Shown piece by piece: positions 9,801-17,730 of a stretch of 64,000 nt of DNA (position 1 is its first letter; every line of letters begins with the position of its first letter). This DNA is from an uncultured Bacteroides sp. (lineage in GTDB: Bacteria; Bacteroidota; Bacteroidia; Bacteroidales; Bacteroidaceae). Location of the stretch: NCBI GenBank assembly GCA_948847595.1, contig CAQOGY010000007.1, positions 130,122-194,121 of the forward strand, read 5' to 3'. Below the pieces are notes generated by a model. That model made no database searches. It was not told the DNA's origin and was given only the letters and a program-made list of their open reading frames with translations. A program made the position numbers and the translations under genes.

Positions 9801-9996
9801 GCAATGGTTGCAGAAAACGAAAGTTCTGAAAGATGTGCAGCTTGCGTTTGTAGCCCGCAATCTTTGTTTCTTGTATAAGAAAGCTCCTTTTGACCCTGAT
9901 TTAGTACTTTCTACAGGAAATGACAACCAGGGTATCGAAGTATTCGGAATGCCCACTACCCGGAGTTTGGGCTTCTCGGTGAAATGTGAATTTTAA
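6868..9996 (+). CDS. SusC/RagA-family TonB-dependent receptor
   Basis: About 1042 residues from the ATG at 6868. The frame is open to an ATG at 6820, but a TATTTTTG promoter-like box at 6853-6860 falls inside that extension, and the start at 6868 gives a better signal peptide (hydrophobic VVVSCCLISLFFFL). After the signal come a carboxypeptidase-regulatory-like domain (VRGRVVDTKGEPLIGATV), a plug with NPEDVESISILKGAPAAALYG, and a barrel ending LGFSVKCEF. There is no STN domain, unlike the receptor at 205-3651, so this one is not expected to signal through a FecR protein. It is followed 15 bp later by its SusD partner. Confidence 0.93.
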   Translation: MNAWSNVISLRVRVVVSCCLISLFFFLSEKCYASEQQVLKQTVETPADKTTVRGRVVDTKGEPLIGATVREKGGANGTVTDVDGNFFLSVPDSAVLQISFIGYETTEVKVAGRIMLEITLQESAIELDHVIVTALGLEKDEATLAYSAQKIKGEELSRVKEINMITALAGKAAGVQVNKNSSGMGGSAKISLRGIRSAFGDNQPLYVIDGVPMSNTSSEQSYSAIGGTANAGNRDGGDGISNLNPEDVESISILKGAPAAALYGSMAANGVILITTKKGNSTGQRNIHFSTGLTFDKAFSLPEMQNHYGVSDAVDSWGEKGYLPTNNTLKDFFRTGLTSITSVSVSYGNESLQTYFSYANTTGKGIIDKNKLRKHNINLRETATMFNKRLKLDGNVNVMKQTVENKPVSGGFYMNPLVGLYRFPRGEDLSYYKDNFETYDAERKLGVQNWHTFTEDFEQNPYWIVNRIQSKETRTRVILALSASFKVNNWLTIQARGNMDYWSDKLRQQFYASTATALCGANGRYIEMDYQETQMYGDIMAMFKKTWGDFTLDAAIGGSINDRVTNSTRYDSKNASLHFANVFNIANIVMNSSASIDQKIDAHRQLQSLFGTAQIGYKEKIFLDLTARNDWASTLSHTTHEKSGFAYPSAGISILLDKWVKMPEWVSFAKLRGAYSKVGNDIPPHITNPSSHINAGGEMQANDAAPFREMEPEMTHAIEFGTEWRFFQHRLGVNLTYYRTNTYNQFFKLPALAGDVFAFRYVNAGNIQNRGWEVILNATPVLNSDFSWKTSLNFSSNKNKIVKLHDDLKEMVYGPTSFSSSYAMKLIKGGSIGDIYGKAFVRDDKGNIVYETEGDNKGLPSVEGDGNTIKVGNANPVFMMGWNHTFSYKGFSLYFLLDWRYGGEVLSQTQAEMDLYGVSEVTADARDRGYVILEGQKINNVKGFYKTVGGRAGVTEYYMYDATNLRLREVSLSYNLPKQWLQKTKVLKDVQLAFVARNLCFLYKKAPFDPDLVLSTGNDNQGIEVFGMPTTRSLGFSVKCEF

Positions 9997-10011
9997 AAGT
10001 AGGAGAGAGGA

Positions 10012-11607
10012 ATGAAGAAGAAATATATACATCTATATCTGATAGGTTTACTACTGCTTTCCGTCGCATGTACCGGAAACTTCCGTGACTATAATACCGA
10101 CTTGTCCGGCATCACGGACGACGACCTGATTATTGATGACAACGGCTATGGAATCCGCATAGGGATTATCCAACAAGGCATTTACTTTAATTACGACTTC
10201 GGAAAAGGAAAGAACTGGCCTTTCCAGTTGATACAGAATCTGAATGCGGATATGTTCAGCGGATATATGCATGATGCCAAACCACTGAACGGCGGTTCGC
10301 ACAACTCTGACTATAATATGCAGGACGGTTGGAACAGTGCCATGTGGACACATATGTATTCGTATATCTTTCCTCAAATATACCAATCGGAGAATGCCAC
10401 CCGTAACATGCAACCGGCTCTGTTCGCTATCACCAAAATACTAAAGGTAGAAGCCATGCATCGGGTAACGGATTATTACGGCCCTATCATTTACAAAAAC
10501 TTCGCCAACGCAGCCGAACATTATCGTCCCGACACCCAAAAGGATGTCTATTATGAATTCTTCAACGAACTCGACTCTGCCGTGGTCGCCCTTACCGGCT
10601 ATATAGAGGAAAATCCAGATGCCAACGGCTTCGCCCGTTTCGATATATTGCTGGATGGCAAATATTCCTCCTGGATGAAGTTCGCCAATTCCCTACGTCT
10701 GCGCCTTGCCATGCGCCTTGCATCTGTTGCTTCCGACAAGGCACAGACTGAAATTGCGAAAATAAAGGAAAACGACTACGGTTTCTTTGAAATGGCAGCT
10801 GAGGGAGCGTCAGTCTCCACCCAATCGGGATATACCAACCCGTTGGGAGAACTCAACCTCGTTTGGAAAGAAACCTATATGAGTGCCCCTATGGAATCCA
10901 TCCTTACCGGCTATAATGACCCTCGTCTTAAAGCCTACTTCGCACCTTGTACGGACGCAGAACTCAATAAAGGATATCGTGGCATCCGTCAGGGAACCTG
11001 CTTTGCCCACAATCATTATGCCGGACTGTCAAAACTCTCTGTCACCCAATCTACCAATGCCCCTCTGATGACCGCTTCGGAAATCTGGTTCCTGCGTGCT
11101 GAAGCCGCATTACGTGGATGGACAGACGAAGATGAAGAAATCTGCTATCGGAACGGAGTGATTACCTCTTTCCAACAATGGGGAGTCTATGGTGTAGAAG
11201 ACTACCTGCAAAGCGAACTGACCGCTTCGGACTTTATCGACACCTACGACGAAGAAAACAACATCGAAGCCCGCTGCAAAGTCTCACCCAAATGGAACCG
11301 GCAGGACGATAAGGAAACGAAACTCGAAAAGATAATCACTCAAAAATGGATTGCCATGTTTCCCGAAGGCTGTGAAGCCTGGGCTGAACAAAGGCGGACA
11401 GGCTATCCCCGCTTGTTCCCCGTACGCTTCAATCACAGCAAAAACGGATGCATAGATACGGAAATCATGGTACGCCGTCTCAACTTCCCCGGCACCCTGC
11501 AAACGGAAGACCCGGAACAATATCTTGCCCTCGTTGAAGCTCTGAACGGAGAAGACCACGGCGGCACACGTCTTTGGTGGGATACAGGAAATAATAACCT
11601 GGAATAA
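10012..11607 (+). CDS. SusD/RagB-like outer-membrane lipoprotein
   Basis: 531 residues. The signal peptide with lipobox ends LLLLSVACTGN, with Cys at about 20. The rest resembles the SusD-like_2 branch: an N-terminal region with the helical TPR-like framework (ALFAITKILKVEAMHRVTDYYG) and the late motif PLMTASEIWFLRAEAALRGW typical of SusD proteins. It works with the SusC protein encoded immediately upstream. No glycosidase lies in this short locus, so the ligand may be something other than a polysaccharide. The downstream gene fragment at 11615 is unrelated. Confidence 0.92.
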   Translation: MKKKYIHLYLIGLLLLSVACTGNFRDYNTDLSGITDDDLIIDDNGYGIRIGIIQQGIYFNYDFGKGKNWPFQLIQNLNADMFSGYMHDAKPLNGGSHNSDYNMQDGWNSAMWTHMYSYIFPQIYQSENATRNMQPALFAITKILKVEAMHRVTDYYGPIIYKNFANAAEHYRPDTQKDVYYEFFNELDSAVVALTGYIEENPDANGFARFDILLDGKYSSWMKFANSLRLRLAMRLASVASDKAQTEIAKIKENDYGFFEMAAEGASVSTQSGYTNPLGELNLVWKETYMSAPMESILTGYNDPRLKAYFAPCTDAELNKGYRGIRQGTCFAHNHYAGLSKLSVTQSTNAPLMTASEIWFLRAEAALRGWTDEDEEICYRNGVITSFQQWGVYGVEDYLQSELTASDFIDTYDEENNIEARCKVSPKWNRQDDKETKLEKIITQKWIAMFPEGCEAWAEQRRTGYPRLFPVRFNHSKNGCIDTEIMVRRLNFPGTLQTEDPEQYLALVEALNGEDHGGTRLWWDTGNNNLE

Positions 11608-11614
11608 AAAATCT

Positions 11615-11737
11615 ATGGAAGTATTACAACAAGCCCCCAGAGCGATTCGAAGCATATTCTCTTCGGGAATCACCACCGGCGGGCTAACTGCAATTATAGC
11701 AAATATAGTAATACGTGTAAAAAAAGAAAAGGATTAG
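11615..11737 (+). pseudogene. C-terminal relic of an NCS2 (xanthine/uracil) permease
   Basis: Eight bases after the SusD stop an open frame of 40 codons begins. Its translation contains RSIFSSGITTGGLTAIIANI, which resembles the last transmembrane segment of nucleobase:cation symporter-2 permeases (a SSGIxTGGLTAI motif, as I recall the family), and ends with a basic tail. All upstream domains of a roughly 430-residue permease are missing, so this reads as the stump of a deleted gene. The ATG is probably an internal codon of the original. It overlaps the convergent KamA-like gene end by 4 bp. Confidence 0.6.
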
Positions 11738-13869
11738 TCCTCAATACTTAAATTACTCATTTTATCAGTAATATGGAAGGGGAAATCAGGATACTCGTAA
11801 AGACTGAAGCGAGGTTCGGTTTCCCCTTTCGTATAGCTCCATATGGAAGCATAATCTTCCGGGTCTTCCCCCATTCGCGCCAACTGGCGCAGATAAGCCG
11901 CCAACGACTTATTCTCCACAATATAAATCTGTCCCATCTGATTGATAATCGGACTATGATGGCGCGTACCATCATGCTCAAAACGCAGAATACGTTTCCC
12001 TTCTTCCGTCAGTCCCACCAATTGGAAAGTCATACTCTTACCGATAGCCGGTAAATTTAATACGCTACGATCCGTAGCCAGGAAAGGTAAATGATGCTTT
12101 CTCATAAAGCGTCTCAACTGCTTGGCGACATCTTCTTTGGCCTCTTCTTCCGTTCCCACCTTCGTCTCCAGAATCCGATATAACTCTTCCGCCTGCTCTG
12201 AAGTCATCCGTCCATATATCTTTTCCTCCTGCTGTTCCTGCATCGAACGGCTGTTCGGCGCAAATACCGCATAATTCTCATTGAATCCCTTCACGGAAAA
12301 AGTATAATAACACATCACCCCCAAAGAATTGAGCACCTGACGAAGCCGTGTAGTATGTCCCCGTCGCGAAGCCGCCACCGTATATACCAACTGATTCGTG
12401 ATAATCCATCCCGCAGAAAGAATCTTCCGAATCGCCTCTTTAGCTTCCGGCGTCACCTCCAGCGGCGTCTGAAAATGCGTCTGAATAATAAATTGCTTCA
12501 CCCCGACAGCCGAAGCCTTTTCCTTAAACTCCCGCAAAAGTTCCACCAGTCCGTCATTGATGCGCATTGGTAAATAAGCCAACAACCGTGACCCCAACCG
12601 TACCCGTTGCAGCTCCGCATATTTCTCACCTTCCGGCCGTTCAAGATTCGCCTTCTGCTTCCGCGCCGCCATCCTGTACACTGCATCCAAAATATGCTGA
12701 AGCGTCTTATTCTGACTCATCAACGCATCCCCACCGGTAATAAGAATATCCCGCAACTGCGTATCCTCTTCAAAGTACGTCATCAACCGCCGTAACTTGC
12801 GTTCCCACGACTCCTTCGGCCGTAAAGACTCAAACTCAAAATTCAACCGTTCACTCTGAAAATCATACATTCGCTGACAAGAAGCACAAAGTCCGCCACA
12901 AGCCCTTCCCATCGTATCAGGAATAAGAATAGCCACTTCCGGATACCTCCGGTGAATATTATGCCCGTCCGGCAACAACCACCCCGCCGCATTCGGCTTT
13001 CCGGACTCTACAATATCTTCCTTCTCCCACGCATGAATATTCCCATACGTCTCCACCAACCGCGGCGAATAAAGAATATAACTCCGAATCGCTTCGTCAT
13101 TATACCCATACCCCGTAACATTCAGCAACGACAAATAATAAGGAGTCGCAAAAAACGGCATCCCCTTCTTCCGCGCCCGATAAAGCAAATACATAGTCTC
13201 CGATGAAAGCGAATTCCCCAGGAACCGGTTCAACTCCCCCGGACTCTTCACCGCCATCGCCAAGTGAAAGCGGAAATCATTCCACCACTCACTCACCAAC
13301 CGGTACTTCTCCTCATAACTCATCCCGTCCTCAAAGTGAAAACGCACCGAAGGCTTCGACTTCCTGTTCTCAATCTTCTGAATCAGCAAATGCAGCATCC
13401 GTTCCTTATTCTCGTCCCGCACCTCGCGTACCTCTTCGTCCAACCCCGTTTCCCATCGGTCATTCCGGCTCTTGATACGCTGAGCCGACGGCAAAGGCAC
13501 TACATCTCCCTTTAACCGCCTGAACATCTGAAAAATCTCAATAAACAAATCCGTCGGCATCTCCATATTCTCCAACGTCCCCATCAGAAACTCATAAAGC
13601 AACCGAATCGTCCGTACCGGCATATCCTGTCCTGTAGACAGTTCATGCACATCCACCCCATCATACTGAAGTAAAAGTCGAATTTGCTCCCTCGCCTCCT
13701 CCGCAGCTCCATCCTTCATACCACAAGACTCCAGAAATTTCAGCAACCCAGCCTTAAAGTCGTCAACAGTAACGCTCCCCTCAGCTATCTCCACCAATTC
13801 CGGTATCTCCTGATTATAAATTTGTTTCAACTGTGAAAAAGTAAGCGTAAGCATTTTCTTTTGTTTCAT
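11734..13869 (-). CDS. KamA-family radical SAM protein (lysine 2,3-aminomutase-like)
   Basis: 711 residues from the ATG at 13869 (MKQKKMLTLTF). The frame stays open upstream to 14190, but that part translates the repeat-rich intergenic element and should not be coding. The radical SAM cluster motif is CGGLCASC (C-x3-C-x2-C) at about residue 310, followed by the family's ILITGGDALMS. It is considerably longer than the roughly 420-residue clostridial lysine 2,3-aminomutase, with an extra N-terminal helical domain of about 250 residues. The known reaction of the family is PLP/SAM-dependent amino migration; which amino acid it uses here is not evident. Confidence 0.85.
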   Translation of the reverse strand: MKQKKMLTLTFSQLKQIYNQEIPELVEIAEGSVTVDDFKAGLLKFLESCGMKDGAAEEAREQIRLLLQYDGVDVHELSTGQDMPVRTIRLLYEFLMGTLENMEMPTDLFIEIFQMFRRLKGDVVPLPSAQRIKSRNDRWETGLDEEVREVRDENKERMLHLLIQKIENRKSKPSVRFHFEDGMSYEEKYRLVSEWWNDFRFHLAMAVKSPGELNRFLGNSLSSETMYLLYRARKKGMPFFATPYYLSLLNVTGYGYNDEAIRSYILYSPRLVETYGNIHAWEKEDIVESGKPNAAGWLLPDGHNIHRRYPEVAILIPDTMGRACGGLCASCQRMYDFQSERLNFEFESLRPKESWERKLRRLMTYFEEDTQLRDILITGGDALMSQNKTLQHILDAVYRMAARKQKANLERPEGEKYAELQRVRLGSRLLAYLPMRINDGLVELLREFKEKASAVGVKQFIIQTHFQTPLEVTPEAKEAIRKILSAGWIITNQLVYTVAASRRGHTTRLRQVLNSLGVMCYYTFSVKGFNENYAVFAPNSRSMQEQQEEKIYGRMTSEQAEELYRILETKVGTEEEAKEDVAKQLRRFMRKHHLPFLATDRSVLNLPAIGKSMTFQLVGLTEEGKRILRFEHDGTRHHSPIINQMGQIYIVENKSLAAYLRQLARMGEDPEDYASIWSYTKGETEPRFSLYEYPDFPFHITDKMSNLSIED

Positions 13870-13924
13870 AAGCAATCTATCCTTTTTATTATTGTTGTTT
13901 ATTATAAAGTATAAGTCTAAAAAC

Positions 13925-14139
13925 ATGAGTAGCCCCCACACCCCGCATGGTTCCCCCGGCCTCGTCTGAACGGCGTCAAGCGTAGGTCTTATTCCTGGCG
14001 TCAAGAAGGGCAGACTGTTTGAGCGAAGCGAGTTTCTGCCCTTTAGCCGGGGATGAGACCGAAGTAGCCGGGCAGACGCAGCCTTGATTTTTTCTTTTTG
14101 GTACTTTTTCTTTTGTATCAAGACAAAAGAAAAAAGTAC
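13925..14139. repeat. Structured, repeat-rich intergenic element upstream of the KamA-like gene
   Basis: The 356 bp between the flanking genes hold no convincing gene. Visible are two copies of GGCGTCAAG (13972 and 13999 areas), a hairpin with arms GGGCAGA (near 14008) and TCTGCCC, two copies of TAGCCGGG, and a strong AT-rich inverted repeat. That repeat runs 14101-14139 with arms GTACTTTTTCTTTTGT and ACAAAAGAAAAAAGTAC around a 6-nt loop. GC content is clearly higher in the 5' half than in the flanks. From memory, similar elements recur in Bacteroides intergenic regions; I cannot verify copy number from one window. Confidence 0.5.
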
Positions 14140-14150
14140 ATAAAGATAAC

Positions 14151-14184
14151 AAAAAAAGCGGAAGTACAACCCCCCCGCTTTTTC
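14151..14184 (-). terminator. Rho-independent terminator
   Basis: Arms AAAAAGCGG and CCGCTTTTT flank a C-rich loop. On the reverse strand the stem is followed by a run of Ts (TTTTTTTGTT), placed about 40 bp after the stop of the gene at 14226-14858, whose transcript it would end. Confidence 0.65.
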
Positions 14185-14225
14185 TATCATGTCAATCTTT
14201 ACGATTTTCTAACATTTAAAGCAAC

Positions 14226-14858
14226 TTATTTTTTCGTTTCCGTGTCATCGTTCTTCCGTTTCGGCTCTTTCTTGGCCAGCAGAACGATATTATACACATA
14301 ATCCGTCATCCACTGTTCCGAATATCCCAAACGCTCCTTGTACTGACGTACGGCCGTCGCCGTCTTATGCACGTCGTCCGCTTTCCATACCGTCTTGGTG
14401 CAAACATCATGTACCGTCTTCTGCGTCATGCCGTAAAGAGCCTTCTTGAAGATAGACGGCATACGGAACTTCCATTGCATCAGATTCCCCATCAACATCA
14501 TCAAGTCATTAGAGAATCCCTGATACATAAACAAATACGACTGAATATCATTCTGTGTACGGCAATTGCGTTTCACCGAAGTATCTATCTCTTTAAAGAA
14601 ACTCTCCTTCAACCCATAATCCTGCATCAACATCTTGCGGGAAGCTGCCTTCTCCGCCAGCCCCAACTTGCCATTCTGCGTAGGCACTTTAAACAAACGT
14701 TTAAAATTAGCCACGTCCGGCAAGAAGCGGATATTTGTAATACCAAGATTAGTGGCGATAACTGACTGGAAATAAACCCGTGTCAGAGATATGAAATCTT
14801 CTACATTGCCGACTTTCGTTTCATCGGATTTCTTCTTGAATAAACCAAATAAGCCCAT
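14226..14858 (-). CDS. Conserved hypothetical protein
   Basis: 210 residues, start MGLFGLFKKKSDE. No signal peptide or membrane segment is visible. The protein is basic and mostly helical, with a lysine/aspartate-rich tail (KKEPKRKNDDTETKK). I do not recognise the family beyond an impression that it is a Bacteroidales-specific protein. It stands alone: the AGCS symporter gene lies 112 bp upstream, and a terminator follows it. Confidence 0.7.
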   Translation of the reverse strand: MGLFGLFKKKSDETKVGNVEDFISLTRVYFQSVIATNLGITNIRFLPDVANFKRLFKVPTQNGKLGLAEKAASRKMLMQDYGLKESFFKEIDTSVKRNCRTQNDIQSYLFMYQGFSNDLMMLMGNLMQWKFRMPSIFKKALYGMTQKTVHDVCTKTVWKADDVHKTATAVRQYKERLGYSEQWMTDYVYNIVLLAKKEPKRKNDDTETKK

Positions 14859-14970
14859 TGTTATATTTACAATTTTATTATTTACAATTTACTATTTGAA
14901 CGTGTGGTAGTCATACTGCATTCCAACCACCTGATACTTTGCGCGCAAAGGTACAAAAAACAGTTGGGTT

Positions 14971-16359
14971 TCACCAACATTCCAAGTCCTTTTCGATGTC
15001 CGGCATTGTCTCTTTTTTGAAAACAGGACTCTGAATCCCCGCTTTCTTCTGCGTCCGGTAATCATTGAGCAACCGGATTGCATACTTCCCGAGGAAAAGA
15101 ATAGCCACCAAGTTACAGATAGCCATCAACGCCATTGCGACATCTGCCAGACTCCATACCATATCCAGCGTAGCCAATGAGCCGAAAAGCACCATCCCGC
15201 CGACTAAAATCCTGTACGCATGAAGCACCCACTTCCTTTGAGTAATAAAACGTATATTAGCCTCACCATAATAATAATTTCCCAAAATACTGCTGAAAGC
15301 AAAAAAGAAAAGAGCCACAGCCACAAAGATACTACCCGACGCCCCGATTTCATTCGTCAACGCCTGTTGAGTAAGCTGCACCCCGTTTGCCGAACCATCT
15401 AACGGCGCCCCGCTGAACAAAATAATAAAAGCCGTACATGTACAAATCAATAACGTATCCGTAAAAACAGCCAAAGTCTGTATCAACCCCTGCTTTACCG
15501 GATGGCTGACATGAGCCGTAGCCGCCGCATTCGGAGCCGAACCCATACCCGCCTCATTGCTGAACAGACCCCGCTTGATTCCCTGCATCAGCGCCATGCC
15601 GACTCCGCCCGCCAACGCCTGTTCCCATCCGAAAGCATGACTGACAATAAGCGCGATAACATCCGGTAAATGCCTGATATTAAGAACCACAATCACCAGC
15701 GCCAAACCAATATACCCCAACGCCATCACCGGCACAATCACACTACTGACACGGGCAATCCGACGAATACCGCCGAAAATGATAACCAACGTCAGGATCG
15801 TCAGCACCCCACCCAATATGGCATGATTGAAACCGAACGCATGTTCCGCGGCAGCACAAATCGTATTACTCTGCACAGAATTGAACGCAAACCCGAAAGT
15901 AACACTAATCAACACAGCGAAAAGCATCCCCATCCACGGCTGTTTCAACCCCTTCTTCATATAATAAGCAGGTCCTCCGATGAAAGAATCTTTCCCCCGT
16001 ATCTTGTACAACTGTCCGAGCGTAGATTCAATAAAAGCACTCGAAGCCCCCAGCAAAGCAATCACCCACATCCAAAAGATAGCCCCCGGACCACCGATAG
16101 CGATAGCCGTAGCCACTCCCGCAAGATTTCCCGTCCCTACACGACTGGCGATAGAGATGGCAAATGCCTGGAAAGACGACACATGTTTCTCCGCGTGTTT
16201 CCCTTTTCCGGTAGATTCGCTGAGCAACACAATCATTTCGCGAATCATGCGGAACTGCACGAAGCGTGTCCGTATGCTGAACCAAACGGCACATCCTAAA
16301 AGCATGATGATTAGGATATACGTCCAAAGAATATCATTTATTTCATTGATAAAAGTCAT
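14971..16359 (-). CDS. AGCS-family sodium:alanine/glycine symporter
   Basis: 462 residues, about ten hydrophobic membrane segments. Family signatures are clear: FAISIASRVGTGNLAGVATA near residue 65, GGPGAIFWMW, FIGGPAYYMKKGL, and GLFSNEAGMGSAPNAAATA in the middle, the last being the most conserved AGCS block. It imports small neutral amino acids such as alanine or glycine with Na+. It is probably a single-gene unit; the next minus-strand gene upstream ends 33 bp away. Confidence 0.93.
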   Translation of the reverse strand: MTFINEINDILWTYILIIMLLGCAVWFSIRTRFVQFRMIREMIVLLSESTGKGKHAEKHVSSFQAFAISIASRVGTGNLAGVATAIAIGGPGAIFWMWVIALLGASSAFIESTLGQLYKIRGKDSFIGGPAYYMKKGLKQPWMGMLFAVLISVTFGFAFNSVQSNTICAAAEHAFGFNHAILGGVLTILTLVIIFGGIRRIARVSSVIVPVMALGYIGLALVIVVLNIRHLPDVIALIVSHAFGWEQALAGGVGMALMQGIKRGLFSNEAGMGSAPNAAATAHVSHPVKQGLIQTLAVFTDTLLICTCTAFIILFSGAPLDGSANGVQLTQQALTNEIGASGSIFVAVALFFFAFSSILGNYYYGEANIRFITQRKWVLHAYRILVGGMVLFGSLATLDMVWSLADVAMALMAICNLVAILFLGKYAIRLLNDYRTQKKAGIQSPVFKKETMPDIEKDLECW

Positions 16360-16392
16360 AGTTAAGTATTAAGTATCCAATATTGTTTGTGG

Positions 16393-17040
16393 TCATTCGC
16401 TTTTCATCCGGAAGTAAAATTTATGATTTTCGAATACAGGCTCCACAATATCATAACGAACAAATTTGGCAAGCAGATGTTCAGCAGCCCGGCGTGAAAC
16501 TCCTGTCTGACGGCAATAGCGGTTGAGCGAAAGTAATGCTCCCCGTTCCAGTTGTTCCAGTAAAAGCTGTTCGCGCTCAGTGTAGCGGATAAGTTCTCCA
16601 CGCGGGCTGTCGCTTTGTTGCCATACACGGAGATGTATAGGAGTTGCCAATATATTTTCATCCTTGATGCGGAGATAGGCGAGCGGTTTGCCCGTTTCGT
16701 CTTTGGCATATACCGGTTTGTGGGGAGTTTCTTCGATGGTAGCCACTAAGACCTGTCTTCCTTCCACTATATATGTTTTCAGGGTGTATTCCACTTTCGG
16801 CACACAATAAAGTTGTGCGGCAGCTTCAATCATATACTTCTCCTCTTCGGAGCGTACCCCTGCGATTTTCCCATTGTCTTTTACACCAATAAGTAACCGT
16901 CCTCCGTCGGTGTTGGCAAAAGCAGAGAGAGTCTTGGCTATTTTGCGTGCGTCGGAAATTTCGAACTTAAAATCCTGTTGTTGATGCTCACCTTCAGCAA
17001 TCAGTGCATGTATATAATCGGTATCTGTAAGCGGTTTCAT
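16393..17040 (-). CDS. Schlafen AlbA_2-domain protein (predicted DNA-binding)
   Basis: 215 residues from the ATG at 17040 (MKPLTDTDYI). The open frame extends to 17106, but a TACCTTTG box (reverse strand, directly before 17040) argues for the later start. The AlbA_2 domain occupies the N-terminal half: EHQQQDFKFEISDARKIAK, then SAFANTDGGRLLIGVKDNG, the family hallmark. The C-terminal third looks like a winged helix (LSLNRYCRQTGVSRRAAEHLLAKF). Such proteins are usually viewed as transcription or nucleic-acid regulators. It is divergent from the H1-like gene. Confidence 0.85.
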   Translation of the reverse strand: MKPLTDTDYIHALIAEGEHQQQDFKFEISDARKIAKTLSAFANTDGGRLLIGVKDNGKIAGVRSEEEKYMIEAAAQLYCVPKVEYTLKTYIVEGRQVLVATIEETPHKPVYAKDETGKPLAYLRIKDENILATPIHLRVWQQSDSPRGELIRYTEREQLLLEQLERGALLSLNRYCRQTGVSRRAAEHLLAKFVRYDIVEPVFENHKFYFRMKSE

Positions 17041-17187
17041 GGCTGCAAAGGTAGATAAAAAAGGTGAAAACCCCTTTTTTTGCATAATTTTCGGGGAATA
17101 ATTCAAAAAAAATATTGTTTTTATGCGTTTATTTCAGGAAACAGTGTATTTTTGCGGCACATTATTAACGAAAAAAATAAAAGGATT

Positions 17188-17364
17188 ATGAAAGAATTGG
17201 TAGAAAAAGTAGCAGCTCTTTATGCTGACTTCTCAAAAGATGCTAACGCTCAGATTGAAAACGGTAACAAAGCAGCAGGAACTCGTGCTCGTAAGGCTTC
17301 TTTGGAAATCGAAAAAGCAATGAAAGAATTCCGTAAAGCATCTTTGGAAGCTTCTAAGAACTAA
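17188..17364 (+). CDS. Histone H1-like small nucleoid protein
   Basis: 58 residues from ATG 17188 (MKELVEKVAALYADF). Lysine- and alanine-rich and helical, with KAAGTRARKASLEIEKAMKE resembling the bacterial Hc1-like histone H1 family (PF07432). It is expected to bind DNA nonspecifically. A TATTTTTG promoter box at 17147-17154 lies about 33 bp before the start, and a strong terminator follows, so this is a compact monocistronic gene. Confidence 0.88.
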   Translation: MKELVEKVAALYADFSKDANAQIENGNKAAGTRARKASLEIEKAMKEFRKASLEASKN

Positions 17365-17399
17365 TAGTTAGAAGACTACTAAGATATTAGAAAAAAGAG

Positions 17400-17437
17400 G
17401 AGGGTCTGTCGTAAGCGACAGACCCTCTTACTTTTTT
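17400..17437 (+). terminator. Rho-independent terminator of the H1-like gene
   Basis: Perfect 12-bp stem GAGGGTCTGTCG / CGACAGACCCTC with a 4-nt TAAG loop, followed by TTACTTTTTT. It starts 36 bp after the stop codon at 17364. Confidence 0.9.
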
Positions 17438-17730
17438 CTATTTGGCTGAAAACTCATTTTGGTAGGTTTATGAGCTGAATGCTTATGCTCAATAGTGATT
17501 GAGTATATGATTAATAATAAAGCAGGAAATAACATACTGCAAGAATTAGTTGTACGACACCCGGGTCTCATACAACTTGTTTATATAGCACAAATATTTC
17601 TTGAATATATATCGTTTCATTCATTTCTGTTGCGGTTTCTAGTGAATAAAGAACTTTATGGAATCATTGAAAATGAATACTAGAATCAAATTTAATCGTA
17701 TATTTGCGCAGGTAATCAGAACGGGAATTT
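17438..17730. other. AT-rich intergenic region with a promoter box for the radical SAM gene
   Basis: No credible gene: an open frame at 17495-17683 has atypical composition and no family features. Near the right end TATATTTG (17699-17706) fits the Bacteroides -7 consensus and lies 25 bp before the radical SAM start at 17731; no good TTTG -33 box is seen at the right distance. Confidence 0.5.

Noticed and set aside
13870..14190. N-terminal extension of the KamA-like protein
   Set aside because: The extra residues come from the repeat-rich intergenic element; ATG 13869 gives the family-like start.
17495..17683. 62-codon frame before the radical SAM gene
   Set aside because: Composition unlike coding neighbours, no family similarity, and it lies between a terminator and a promoter.
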